NCBI GenBank assembly: GCA_964621645.1
Contig: CAZUMH010000016.1
Span: 1-44,250, forward strand
Source of the DNA: CAZUMH01 sp964621645
GTDB lineage: Bacteria; Zhuqueibacterota; QNDG01; JAGLOF01
Direction: 5' to 3'
Length of the DNA stretch: 44,250 nucleotides
This document shows, piece after piece, positions 7,122 through 15,917 of this stretch; position 1 is the first letter of the stretch; each line of letters begins with the position of its first letter. The notes beneath the pieces are model-generated. The model worked only from the letters and a program-made list of their open reading frames with translations. It had not been told where the DNA came from and ran no database searches. The position numbers and the translations under genes are program-made.

Positions 7122-8933
7122 CTAGGTTAAAACAAGAATGATAAGCAATGCGCTTAATCCTATGACAAGCCAGAGTATATAGGCGCTCAACAATCCAGAA
7201 TGAGCCAGCCGTAATCCCTTGGCCATCCAATAGCTCAGCCTGTTGCCCTGTTCGTAAATGTCGAAATTTTTTCGTTCCGCTAATTTATAGATCGGCTTCA
7301 GCCCGACGCTGTTTTTGATGGTATCGTAAAATCCTGTTCCCCGTATCCTGGATTCTTCCGTTAACACTTTCTCGCCGCCCACGAAGGGCGTCGCTTCCCT
7401 CACTTTCCGGACATTGCCCAGCAGATAAACGACCAATCCGATCAACAAACCGATAATAATAAGGATCGTAGCCAGACCCGGTTCCCAGACTCCACTGTAC
7501 GTTATGTTCGGAATGACCGGTATAATGAAATTCTTCAGAGGCAGTGCAAAAGCAAAAACTCCGAAGAGCACACAAAGTGCCGCCAATATGACCATCGGCG
7601 CTCCCATGAAAAATCCGGCGTCCTTGATCTTCTTTTTCAAAATTAAAGGTGAAGGCTCGCCCAGGAAAACCGAATGGGTAAGCTTCATAAAACTGGCGAG
7701 GGTCAAGACACTGCCGAACATGGCTGCAAGCATCCAGACGATCCACAGCGATCCGCCGTTCTTCCCCATCTCAATCAGCCCCTGGTACACCATCCACTTG
7801 GATACGAATCCGTTGAAAGGCGGAATTCCCGAGATGGCCAGGGCCGCCACCAGGAAAGAAAGGTACGTAACCGGCATTAATCGTCCCAATCCACCCAGAT
7901 TTTTCAGATCCGTGCTTCCGGCACGTTTCTGAACCACTCCGCCGGACAGGAAAAGGCAGGCTTTATAGATTGAATGATTCAGCATATGGAAAAGGCCTCC
8001 CGCGATGCCGATGGGATTGCCCGTCCCCAGTCCGAGCACCATGTACCCCACCTGCGATACAGCGTGGTAGGCCAGGAGCCGGCGCATGTCATGCTGCACC
8101 AGAGCCATCATTACTGCCGCGATAATGGTCACTGCCCCGACAATGAGGAGTAAAAGATTCATGGCCCCATTCATGACGAAAAGGGTGAGGCACATACGCG
8201 CCAGAAAATAGATACCAAGAAGCTTGTCCAGTGCGGCCGGCAGGTAGGCCGTCACCGGCATAGGGGCGGTGGCGGCAACCTCCGGGATCCAGGTATGGAC
8301 CGGCATGGCTCCCGCTTTCGCAAAGCCGCCAACTGCCAGGAGGATGAAAGCCAGGTAAGAGAGCGTCCCGGAGAACGGGATGGAGGCCTGCCCCATGCTG
8401 TAGCTGCCGGTAAGCCGCTGGATGAAAACGATGCCCAACAACATCAAGACATCACTTCCGCCTATAATAACCAGCGTCTTTTTTGCTGCCGGCGCCGCAT
8501 CTTTGCCGCCACTCTGCACTAAAAGATAGAGCGTGAATCCCAGGAAGCCCCAGAAGATCAGTAAAATGATAAGATGGTCGGCCAGGAGTACTCCGAATCC
8601 CGCTCCTATTGTGCACAGAATCGATCCGAAATAACGGGCCGTCTTTTTTACATCATCCATATACCTGAGTGAATAAAAAGTGATCAGCAATCCGAACATG
8701 CCCGCAGCCAGAGCAATAAAGCCGTTCAGCGTATCGGTTCTGAACAACTGAGTGCCGCTTAATGAATATACCTGGGATGGATTGATAAAAATAAGCACGC
8801 CTGCAATGAGCCCGTCCACAGCTCCAAGAAGGACAAGTGCCTGCTGCGCCACGCGCAACTTTGACGGCAGAAAATAGCAGATCAGGCCCAGCAGAATAGG
8901 CAGGGCAACCGCCAAGATGAGCATCAGTTCCAT
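7122..8933 (-). CDS. Stand-alone NuoL/MrpD-like proton-translocating membrane protein
   Basis: 603 residues with about 14-16 hydrophobic segments, a full-length complex I/Mrp-type antiporter subunit. The core motif VHTWIPEVAATAPMPVTAYL followed by LDKLLGIYF is near residue 220, and ALVQHDMRRLLAYHAVSQVGYM near residue 280 is also characteristic. It is close in sequence to the partial subunit at 1-715. GGAGG lies five bases before the ATG. It stands alone between rex and a long noncoding region, so it may supply a second pumping subunit to the group 4 hydrogenase or act separately. Ion specificity is unknown. Confidence 0.9.
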   Translation of the reverse strand: MELMLILAVALPILLGLICYFLPSKLRVAQQALVLLGAVDGLIAGVLIFINPSQVYSLSGTQLFRTDTLNGFIALAAGMFGLLITFYSLRYMDDVKKTARYFGSILCTIGAGFGVLLADHLIILLIFWGFLGFTLYLLVQSGGKDAAPAAKKTLVIIGGSDVLMLLGIVFIQRLTGSYSMGQASIPFSGTLSYLAFILLAVGGFAKAGAMPVHTWIPEVAATAPMPVTAYLPAALDKLLGIYFLARMCLTLFVMNGAMNLLLLIVGAVTIIAAVMMALVQHDMRRLLAYHAVSQVGYMVLGLGTGNPIGIAGGLFHMLNHSIYKACLFLSGGVVQKRAGSTDLKNLGGLGRLMPVTYLSFLVAALAISGIPPFNGFVSKWMVYQGLIEMGKNGGSLWIVWMLAAMFGSVLTLASFMKLTHSVFLGEPSPLILKKKIKDAGFFMGAPMVILAALCVLFGVFAFALPLKNFIIPVIPNITYSGVWEPGLATILIIIGLLIGLVVYLLGNVRKVREATPFVGGEKVLTEESRIRGTGFYDTIKNSVGLKPIYKLAERKNFDIYEQGNRLSYWMAKGLRLAHSGLLSAYILWLVIGLSALLIILVLT

Positions 8934-9590
8934 GTCAGCCTCCGTCTTTGAATTAATCTTCGGTCAATTTTGCAGATTACGTGTGCACCTGTATATATAT
9001 TAAGGTACTACTGACTATAACCACTGCTGCCGAGAACAGATATCGCCAGCTTTGCAATTACCATTAACGTGACGCCCAAGTTTGAAAAAGTTAGCGTCAA
9101 CGGATTAATAAACTCATCGAAGAAATACTCTTGGCAATAAGTAAATAACCGAACTACAGAGAGTGGAGATCAAAGTTCTGAATTAGAGTCACGTACAGGA
9201 ATTGGAGAATTAATAAATACTTCAGTTGAGGAAGAGGATTACATAACAGTGTTGTTTGGAATATTTCGATTGTTTCACCGGTGTAAGCAGAGCCCCAGAA
9301 AGAGGAAATCATCACCTTGAGTTATGAGTCATGATTAACTCCATCACCTCCCGCTACTTTTTATTTATCTGGAATAGATTACGAACAATTGTATTGATAA
9401 TAATCCAAAATGTCAAGCGGAAAAATGTCCAATCGGGAAGATATTGCGAAGAAAATACAGGGTAATATCAACAGTGCCGTTAGCAAACTTACCTATTTTC
9501 CTTTAATAGTCTATTCTAAAAGGATGTTCAGAAAATGATAAAAAGGGGACCATCACTAATAACAAACTCAGAACGACAGCTTCATACTAT
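8934..9590. other. Long intergenic region, no gene recognised
   Basis: 657 AT-rich bases between the hydrogenase protease gene and the antiporter gene. I find no tRNA, no convincing promoter hexamer pair and no strong hairpin with a U-run. A 52-codon minus-strand frame at 9154-9312 is the only open frame of note and looks non-coding. The Shine-Dalgarno GGAGG of the antiporter gene sits at the left end. Confidence 0.5.
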
Positions 9591-10085
9591 TTATCTTTCC
9601 TCAAACCATCTCTGCAGAAGCTCACTTAGACTTACTATTCGTCTGCTGATAACCGGGCTGATCCGGCCTAAAAATTCCAGCGTCTCCGGCTGAATGGCCA
9701 GCAGGAAAGGATATTTCCCCTGCTGGGTAATAATCTGCATCAGCAAGGTCATGGGAACTTTGTGGCTGGAAAAGGCCGGCTGGAAGGATTCCGCATCTTC
9801 TGGACCGAAAAGCCTGATATCTCCGGGGCTGCCGCCAAAGTCAGCGGCGTCCAGAAAAAGGATGGCATTTACTTCCTCTTTTTCCAGCAGATCGAGGACG
9901 ATGCTTTCCACAGCTCTCTCTTTTTCAGAAAAGGCCCGCTCGGGAAAGCGGGCCTTAACATTTTCGGCCAGAATGATACCGCAGCCGTCATCGGCACGAT
10001 CCAGGTTGCCCAAACCAACAAGGACTACTGAATCGGGCCGGGCCACATCCTGGATCGGAGAAAAAAGTTGACTACCGACAGTCAC
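9591..10085 (-). CDS. [NiFe] hydrogenase maturation protease
   Basis: 164 residues of the HycI/HyaD/HoxW peptidase family, which removes the C-terminal tail of the large subunit after nickel insertion. Visible: GLGNLDRADDGCGIILAE with the first nickel-contacting acidic residue, FLDAADFGG with the second, and SSHKVPMTLL with the conserved histidine. The GTG start at 10085 lies inside the end of hydA (14-base overlap), so expression is coupled to its probable substrate HydA, whose tail after DPCISCSTH is nine residues. It may also serve the group 4 large subunit, since no other protease is present in the window. Confidence 0.9.
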   Translation of the reverse strand: MTVGSQLFSPIQDVARPDSVVLVGLGNLDRADDGCGIILAENVKARFPERAFSEKERAVESIVLDLLEKEEVNAILFLDAADFGGSPGDIRLFGPEDAESFQPAFSSHKVPMTLLMQIITQQGKYPFLLAIQPETLEFLGRISPVISRRIVSLSELLQRWFEER

Positions 10086-11367
10086 GTTTCAACTGTACCA
10101 GATGAGTGGAACAACTGATGCACGGATCATAGGCGCGGGCGATGATCTCAGCCTGCAGTCTGATGGCATCATCATCGGCATCCTGTTCCAGCATAGCGTG
10201 CACCGCTTTGCGCAGGTACTTGTCGATGTCCTCAAGATTCTGTCCGGTGGGGATAATGAAGTTAGCCTTGTCCACCAGACCGTTCTTGATCTTATAATGA
10301 TGATAGAGCGTTCCCCGGGGAGCCTCCACCGCGCCGACGCCTTCCCCCTTATCTCGGGTAGGTTTGGCGATCTCAGGGTCCTGTTTCATCTTGAGCAGTT
10401 CATCCACCAAGGGAGGAATCTGCTCCAGGGCCCAGACCAGTTCAATCGCCTGTGCCAGGTTATTGAAAATCGGATTCTTGCGGCACCGTTCGTTCCAAAA
10501 CTTCTCGTATAGTTTGCCGGCACGTCCCTCCAGACGCTCACCCAAATTGTTCATCCGGGCGATTGCTCCAACGGTAAAAGGTTTATCCTTGTACTGACAA
10601 TGTTTGGCCGCCGAATAGGGAACCAGGAATTCATTGGTCAGCTTCTTGTAATTGTTTACATCCACGACACTTCCGTCGCTGATGCGGATGTGATCACCCA
10701 TGAGACCGAATTTGCCGTCTCCCGGTTCACAGCACATAAAAACCGTTTCTTCATCGAAAAAATCGGGGATATCAAGTCCCGCCACCAGCTCCACTCCCGC
10801 TTCGGCGAATTCCATGAATCCGCCTGCCTGATTCCTGATCTTGAGAAGAGTGGCCTCATCGGGATATTTGCCGAAGCCGCCCACCGTGGGATTCTCCCCG
10901 TGAATCGCCCGTCCTCCGGTTATTTCCATGATGAAATTGCCGTATTTTTTCAGGGCCAGAGCGTTCAGCACCTCTTTGCCGTATTTTTCCGCCATGGCTA
11001 TGGCCGAAGGATAGCCCAGAAAATCAGGAAGAGCCAGGACGAATACATGCAGGGAGTTGCTTTCAATCAACTCTCCCAGATGCATCAGATTGCGAAGCAG
11101 CTGGGCCTTGGGAGGCAGTGTTATTCCCAGGGCTTTCTCCAGACCTCGTAACGCCGCGTAGCGGTGCGATATGGTGCAGATGGCGCAAATACGGCAGGCA
11201 ATGCTGACGTCTTCCTCCGGAGTTTTGCCCTCCACCAGAGTCTCCACCAGTCGGGTGCCTTCGAATATATCCAGATGCACATCTTTTATCTTCTTGCCGT
11301 CTGTGAGGATGGTAATCCCCCCTTCCCCTTCCACTCGAGCCAGGGGTTCAACTAGAATCTCACGCAT
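10072..11367 (-). CDS. hydA: Group 3b [NiFe] hydrogenase large (alpha) subunit
   Basis: 431 residues, the catalytic subunit of a cytoplasmic NAD(P)-linked bidirectional hydrogenase. Nickel ligands are C61 and C64 in RICAICTISH and C416 and C419 in DPCISCSTH. The nine residues after H422 (LVQLKRDCR) form the expected cleavable tail. Other family marks are the N-terminal VEPLARVEGEGG and the GGRAIHGENPTVGGFG segment. The ATG overlaps the stop of hydD (TAATG). The assignment to group 3b rests on the hydBGDA neighbourhood. In this group the enzyme can oxidise NAD(P)H with H2 release or run in reverse; the S0-reducing side activity of archaeal forms cannot be predicted. Confidence 0.94.
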   Translation of the reverse strand: MREILVEPLARVEGEGGITILTDGKKIKDVHLDIFEGTRLVETLVEGKTPEEDVSIACRICAICTISHRYAALRGLEKALGITLPPKAQLLRNLMHLGELIESNSLHVFVLALPDFLGYPSAIAMAEKYGKEVLNALALKKYGNFIMEITGGRAIHGENPTVGGFGKYPDEATLLKIRNQAGGFMEFAEAGVELVAGLDIPDFFDEETVFMCCEPGDGKFGLMGDHIRISDGSVVDVNNYKKLTNEFLVPYSAAKHCQYKDKPFTVGAIARMNNLGERLEGRAGKLYEKFWNERCRKNPIFNNLAQAIELVWALEQIPPLVDELLKMKQDPEIAKPTRDKGEGVGAVEAPRGTLYHHYKIKNGLVDKANFIIPTGQNLEDIDKYLRKAVHAMLEQDADDDAIRLQAEIIARAYDPCISCSTHLVQLKRDCR

Positions 11368-12146
11368 TATAGCACTCCCAGAATTTTCTTTAACGGTTCC
11401 ATCATGTCACTGCCTCCGAAAATACGGAATCTGCGCTTGATCTCTTCTTTGGAAAATCCCTTTTCGCGCAACAGATCGAACTGGGCCGTGACGTTGGCCT
11501 CCTTCATCGGACCCCAGCACCCTCGACAGACAAGATTGTGGGAGGGACAGGCAGCCCCGCAGCCTGAGGCAGTCAACGGCCCCATGCAGAGCAGACCTTT
11601 TAAAAGGAGGCAATCATTTTCCTTCCATTTGCAGTCGTTGCAAACAGGATAATCGGGAAACACCGGTTTGGTGCCCCGAATTAAATGGCTGAAACAAAAA
11701 AGCAGCTGTTCCTTACTCACCGGGCAGCCGGGCAGATAGTAATCCACCTTTACAAATACATCGATGGGCTTGGACTCTATCGGTGTGCGGTTGGAGAAAA
11801 TATGATCGCCATATACCTGTTGAAACCGCTTATCCCAACCCTTGGCGCCCAGTTCCATGGCCTGAATGCCGCCATTCACAGCGCAATTTCCCAAAGCAAC
11901 CAGGAATTTGCTGCGGCTTCGGATCTCTTTGACATGTTTGGCCTGTTCCTGATTGGAGATTGATCCTTCCACAAAGGCGATATCCAAATCAGTATCATCG
12001 TTGTCGCTCTTCGCCAAAGAAAACGATTTTATATCGGCAGCATTGAAAAAATCGAGGATTTCATCTTCGCTGTGAATAATAACCAGCTGATCTCCGTTGC
12101 ATCCGGTGAATCCGTAGAGACCAACACTTACTTTATCTTGATCCAA
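11367..12146 (-). CDS. hydD: Group 3b [NiFe] hydrogenase small (delta) subunit
   Basis: 259 residues with three FeS cluster sites expected. The N-terminal NuoB-like part supplies the proximal cluster (FTGCNGDQ, GNCAVNGG, PGCPVSKEQ). The C-terminal half has a dense cysteine array (CNDCKWKENDC, LLCMGPLTASGCGAAC, CRGCWGP) for the medial and distal clusters. The start is a TTG at 12146, supported by AGGAG seven bases upstream; no ATG fits. It lies between hydG and hydA. Confidence 0.92.
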   Translation of the reverse strand: MDQDKVSVGLYGFTGCNGDQLVIIHSEDEILDFFNAADIKSFSLAKSDNDDTDLDIAFVEGSISNQEQAKHVKEIRSRSKFLVALGNCAVNGGIQAMELGAKGWDKRFQQVYGDHIFSNRTPIESKPIDVFVKVDYYLPGCPVSKEQLLFCFSHLIRGTKPVFPDYPVCNDCKWKENDCLLLKGLLCMGPLTASGCGAACPSHNLVCRGCWGPMKEANVTAQFDLLREKGFSKEEIKRRFRIFGGSDMMEPLKKILGVL

Positions 12147-12162
12147 TGGTATTCTCCTTGTT

Positions 12163-13017
12163 TTATATCAACCCCCTCATATGGATAACATCCCAGTAGG
12201 TGAAAACCGGGCCTTCCAGACAGGTGTAGATATAACCACCGATGATGCAGTGCCCGCACTTACCGATGCCGCATTTCATGCGCCGCTCCAGGGTCATGAG
12301 AATCTGATGTTTGGGAATGTTCAGTTTGAGCAGTTCAGCCACGACAAACTTGTACATGACCGGGGGACCGCAGATCACGACATAGGTGTTATCCGGATTT
12401 GCATTCTCAAGACGCGGGATAAGCCGGGTTATCAGACCAGTGTCGTACTGCCACTCCCCTGTATCGTCCTGATCCACGGTAAGATAACAGTCGATGTCCT
12501 CCCGGTCCATGAAATTGAAAAGATCCCTCTTGAACAGCATCTCCTCCGGACTTCTGGCCCCGGACATCAGTGAAATATGGCCGAACCGGTCCCGGTTGTC
12601 CAGGGAATAGAGCACCAGGGATCGGAGCGGTACCGCTCCCAGACCGCCCATGATAAAGATGAGATCATGCCCCTCCATTTTCTGCACCGGGAATCCGTTG
12701 CCGTATGGTCCCCGCACTCCGATTATCTCGTTCTCTTTCAGAGTGAAGATCCTGTTCGTAACATTGCCAACTTTGCGGATGCCGAACTCCAGCAGGCCGG
12801 GGCGAGACGGTGAAGACGAGATGGAAAAAGGCGCTTCTCCCACACCGGGGATTGAAACGATCATAAACTGCCCTGGCAAATAATCAAGTTCCAGCGCTTT
12901 ATCCATATCCACCGCTCTCACCTGGAAAAAATGCACGTCGTCGTTCAACGGATGCCGCCTGATGATCCGCATAGGCTCGCAGATGTAAGGGTTTTGCTCC
13001 TGATTTTGTGCTTTCAT
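12163..13017 (-). CDS. hydG: Group 3b hydrogenase gamma subunit, FAD/NAD(P)-binding
   Basis: 284 residues, the diaphorase part of the group 3b enzyme. It shows the flavin-binding barrel (LPGQFMIVSIPGVGEAPFSI), RGPYGNGFPVQ, the dinucleotide site (IFIMGGLGAVPLRSL) and the C-terminal [2Fe-2S] motif CGIGKCGHC with a later cysteine. It exchanges hydride with NAD(P)H and single electrons with HydB/HydD. GGAGGTG precedes the ATG, which overlaps the hydB stop (ATGA). Paralogue of the gene at 4196-5005. Confidence 0.93.
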   Translation of the reverse strand: MKAQNQEQNPYICEPMRIIRRHPLNDDVHFFQVRAVDMDKALELDYLPGQFMIVSIPGVGEAPFSISSSPSRPGLLEFGIRKVGNVTNRIFTLKENEIIGVRGPYGNGFPVQKMEGHDLIFIMGGLGAVPLRSLVLYSLDNRDRFGHISLMSGARSPEEMLFKRDLFNFMDREDIDCYLTVDQDDTGEWQYDTGLITRLIPRLENANPDNTYVVICGPPVMYKFVVAELLKLNIPKHQILMTLERRMKCGIGKCGHCIIGGYIYTCLEGPVFTYWDVIHMRGLI

Positions 13018-14039
13018 GCCTTCACCTCCTCACCTTTGAGGGCCAGGCCCACCGTCTTCACGTCTATTCCGACTGGACAGGTATTGATGCAGCGTCCGCA
13101 TCCCACACAAGCGGGTTCACCGAATTTCCCCACGAACGCCTGCAGCTTGTGAATAAAGCGGAGTCTCAGCCGCTCGGCCCGGGATTCCCTGAAATTATGT
13201 CCCCCCGCTACCATGGAATACTCTCGGTACTGGCAGGAATCCCACTGCCTGATCCGCTCCCCTTCCTTCCCGTTCAGAGCGATCTGATCAATGACGTTGA
13301 AACAGGGGCAGGTGGGGCAAACGATGGTGCAGGAGCCGCAGGAGAGACATTTTTCACCCAGTTCCTGCCAGAGATTATCGTCAAAGCTGAGTTCCATGAT
13401 CCCGGGCATTCCGGTAAAATTCAGATCCAGGGTAAACATATTGTCTCTGCGGTTACGCCAATCGATGTACTCCACCAGATCCTTGTGATTCACTTCTTCA
13501 TCGATCAGTTCAGGACATTCACGTAACAGATCATCTCCCAGACTGGATCCGACCCAGATGAGGAAAAATTTGTCAAGTTCGGTCAGGAAAAGATCGAATC
13601 CTCTCTCCACATTGCCGGTTCCGGTCGTTTTACAAAAGCATTTATCATCCGGCTCACAGGAGAGGCCGACAATAGCCACTCGTTTTCTTCTTTCATTATA
13701 ATACGGATCGGAATACTGCAGATTGAAAAAATTATCGGTAATCATGAGTCCCGTGATATCACAGGGATGCATGCCGAAAATAACACGGCGCGGGATATCT
13801 TCCAGTTCCTCTTTCAATTTCCCTTCGTTGAAGGAAAGCATACGCATCCTGGATGGGAAGAGCAGTTTCTTGAAAGGCAGTCTGGTGCGCAACGCTTTCA
13901 AGTCAAGCTGGCTGAAATCGTCAACTTTTTCCAGGACATGCCCGTCGTCTTTTTTAACGGGGCCCCAGAATTCGCCAAAATTACTGAGAGACTCCAAAAA
14001 CTTGTGAAGATCCCTCTTCTTCAGTTTAACAGCTCTCAT
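13014..14039 (-). CDS. hydB: Group 3b hydrogenase beta subunit, 4Fe-4S protein
   Basis: 341 residues, first gene of the hydBGDA operon, with GAGGAGG upstream of the ATG. The C-terminal third holds CLSCGSCTIVCPTC and CVGCGRCINTCPVGID, two ferredoxin-type cluster sites, plus the WDSCQYREYSMVAGG segment shared with the paralogue at 5027-6031. The N-terminal domain (about 230 residues) is the HydB-specific fold. It links the flavin subunit to the hydrogenase core. Confidence 0.93.
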   Translation of the reverse strand: MRAVKLKKRDLHKFLESLSNFGEFWGPVKKDDGHVLEKVDDFSQLDLKALRTRLPFKKLLFPSRMRMLSFNEGKLKEELEDIPRRVIFGMHPCDITGLMITDNFFNLQYSDPYYNERRKRVAIVGLSCEPDDKCFCKTTGTGNVERGFDLFLTELDKFFLIWVGSSLGDDLLRECPELIDEEVNHKDLVEYIDWRNRRDNMFTLDLNFTGMPGIMELSFDDNLWQELGEKCLSCGSCTIVCPTCPCFNVIDQIALNGKEGERIRQWDSCQYREYSMVAGGHNFRESRAERLRLRFIHKLQAFVGKFGEPACVGCGRCINTCPVGIDVKTVGLALKGEEVKA

Positions 14040-14158
14040 TAATCCTCCTCATTACTATGCCTGTTTTATGTAAAGAATCCGCCGGTTGAGCGGCACTATT
14101 CACAAAAATATTTTAATCCCTTCCACCCCCACCTTTTCCCGATGCCAAAACAGCCATA

Positions 14159-14187
14159 ATGATACAAATTCTGTTTCATATGTGCAA
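14159..14187 (-). promoter_or_regulatory. Predicted sigma-70 promoter of hydBGDA
   Basis: On the minus strand TTGCAC (14182-14187) and TATCAT (14159-14164) are separated by 17 bases, about 115 bases upstream of hydB. Sequence match only. Confidence 0.45.
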
Positions 14188-14268
14188 GCAGAAAATGATA
14201 TAAATAAAGAAAAGATTCACATTTTCTCCCATATTATCAGCGGATTCATGGATTTTCAGCCTGATTTA

Positions 14269-14286
14269 TTGTGATGATATTTTCAA
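14269..14286. promoter_or_regulatory. Possible Rex operator upstream of hydBGDA (weak)
   Basis: TTGTGAT-GATA-TTTTCAA matches the Rex consensus at 11 of 14 positions. It lies about 80 bases upstream of the predicted -35 box, so direct repression is not obvious from its position. Confidence 0.25.
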
Positions 14287-14313
14287 AAACAACAAGAGGA
14301 GCGGGATATACTG

Positions 14314-15663
14314 TCAGCGCAGCGGAAGAATAACACGGAAGCGGGTTTTACCAGGGCGGCTTGCAACCTGGATATCTCCATGATATTTGCTTATAAGGCG
14401 GGCCACGATGGTCAGACCCAGGCCAAGACCGAAATCCAGTCCTTTCTCTTTTGTGGTGAAATTGGGCTGCATGATGCGCGGCAGCACCTCTTTTTTTATG
14501 CCGGGGCCGGTATCTATGATATCGACTTCGATGGAGTGGCCCCGTTTACGGCTTTCAATGGTGATTATTTTGGGACCCTGTCCGGGTTGCCTCAGAGCCT
14601 CAACACCGTTTCTGATGAGGTTGGTCCAGACCTGGACCAGTTCTCCCCGGGTGGCAGATATCGGCGGGAGATCGGCCAAATGCAGATTGACCTCAATGCC
14701 GCGCAACGGGCTTGTAAGGAGGATCAACGCCTCCTGCAGGGTTTCATTGACCTGCAGGAGTGATTCCTTGCCTCCCTGCTGTACCGCCAGCGCCTTCACC
14801 GAGCGGACCACATGTGACGCCATCTGGGCTGCCACATTCATATCCTTTAAGGTCGCGCCCAGTTCCCAATAGGTGGTGATTCGTTGCAGAGGAAGGGTTT
14901 CCCTGGAAAGCAGATCTTTGATATTCTTCAGAGACAATCCTGTTTCTGCCAGTCTTCGGGCCTGGTTGGCATCGATCTGTAAAGCCGCGCCTAAATCATC
15001 AGCCCGTGCCCTCGTCTCACTGCTGGAAAGCCGACGTCCCTGTTCCAGCCCTCGTTTAAACATATCATAACAGAGCGGGTGGTGCTCCTTTACAGACTGG
15101 GCCAGCCTTCCCTGCAGCCACTGGGTATTCCTGTCTAAAATGGAGATGGCATTATTCAGCTCGTGGGCGATCCCCGCGGCCATTTGTCCCAGAGAAGCTA
15201 GTTTCTCTGTTTCAACCAACTTTTTCAGGGCCATTTCTTTCTCCAGAGCCAATTCCTGCTCCCGCCTCATCCTCTGCAGGAGGTTGTCCACAACAACCGG
15301 CATAAACTGTTCAAACAGGGAATCTATGCCCCGGTAAGAAACGGCTTGTTGATGTTGATCGATATAGGCTACCCGGCAGGGTTCCGTCGTAATCACGGTA
15401 GCCGAACTTATATAGGTGCCCGAAAAAAAACTGTATACTCCGACGAACATCTTCTTCCCGGCCATGAAGAGCTCATACCGGTCCCCCTGCTGTCTTATAC
15501 CATACCCGGATAGGGTCCCTTCCTTTACCAGATAAAGCCGGTCGTTTTCCTGCCCCTGTTCCAGGAGGATCTCATTCTCCGCCAGTGATAACTGTCGGGA
15601 TGGATCGGAAAAGTAGGTCCCGATCAGCCAGGGAAGCAGATCAGGCTTTTTATGGCTACTCAC
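14314..15663 (-). CDS. Soluble sensor histidine kinase with N-terminal cyclic-nucleotide-binding-type domain
   Basis: 449 residues without membrane segments. Residues 1-125 fit a CRP-like cNMP-binding barrel (NEILLEQGQENDRLYLVKEG). Residues 155-180 form the kinase H-box with the phospho-accepting H167 in GIAHELNNAIS. Residues 330-449 are the HATPase domain (NLIRNGVEAL, DTGPGIKKEVLPRI, GLGLGLTIV). About 100 residues, including a long helical insert, separate the H-box from the next recognisable segment, which is longer than usual. The start is a GTG overlapping the stop of the small gene upstream (GTGA), so the two are coupled. No response regulator is adjacent; the ligand is unknown. Confidence 0.85.
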   Translation of the reverse strand: MSSHKKPDLLPWLIGTYFSDPSRQLSLAENEILLEQGQENDRLYLVKEGTLSGYGIRQQGDRYELFMAGKKMFVGVYSFFSGTYISSATVITTEPCRVAYIDQHQQAVSYRGIDSLFEQFMPVVVDNLLQRMRREQELALEKEMALKKLVETEKLASLGQMAAGIAHELNNAISILDRNTQWLQGRLAQSVKEHHPLCYDMFKRGLEQGRRLSSSETRARADDLGAALQIDANQARRLAETGLSLKNIKDLLSRETLPLQRITTYWELGATLKDMNVAAQMASHVVRSVKALAVQQGGKESLLQVNETLQEALILLTSPLRGIEVNLHLADLPPISATRGELVQVWTNLIRNGVEALRQPGQGPKIITIESRKRGHSIEVDIIDTGPGIKKEVLPRIMQPNFTTKEKGLDFGLGLGLTIVARLISKYHGDIQVASRPGKTRFRVILPLR

Positions 15664-15824
15664 TCACTGGTATCCTCTTCGCTTTCCTCCCAGTCGAATT
15701 CCCTGTACTTACGCCGCCGCCTTTCCAGAAAATCATCATCCAGCCGACGCCGGACTTCACTGTCATCTTTCTCGCCGGATCTCTTTCTGCTCCGATTGAA
15801 CTTTTTCGACTCGTTCCGTTTCAT
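15660..15824 (-). CDS. Small highly charged protein of unknown function (54 aa)
   Basis: A 54-residue frame starting MKRNESKKFNRSRKRSGEKD and ending in EESEEDTSE. The first half is strongly basic, the middle has RRRLDDDFLERRRRKYREFDW and the end is strongly acidic. A GGAG sits a few bases upstream of the ATG, and the stop overlaps the GTG start of the histidine kinase (GTGA), which argues for real translation and coupling. No family is recognised. It could bind nucleic acid or act as a small adaptor for the kinase; both are guesses. Confidence 0.6.
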   Translation of the reverse strand: MKRNESKKFNRSRKRSGEKDDSEVRRRLDDDFLERRRRKYREFDWEESEEDTSE

Positions 15825-15917
15825 TTTCTCCGTCCCCTCTCACTTGACGAGTTCTGAGAAAAAACGTTTGTTGGTCTCCAGATTATTTCCTTGCTCATCA
15901 TTTTTCAGCAATTACAA

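Noticed and set aside
9154..9312. A 52-codon minus-strand frame with a weak ribosome site
   Set aside because: Its translation resembles no protein family and has irregular composition; a ten-codon frame overlapping its start is equally likely to be chance.
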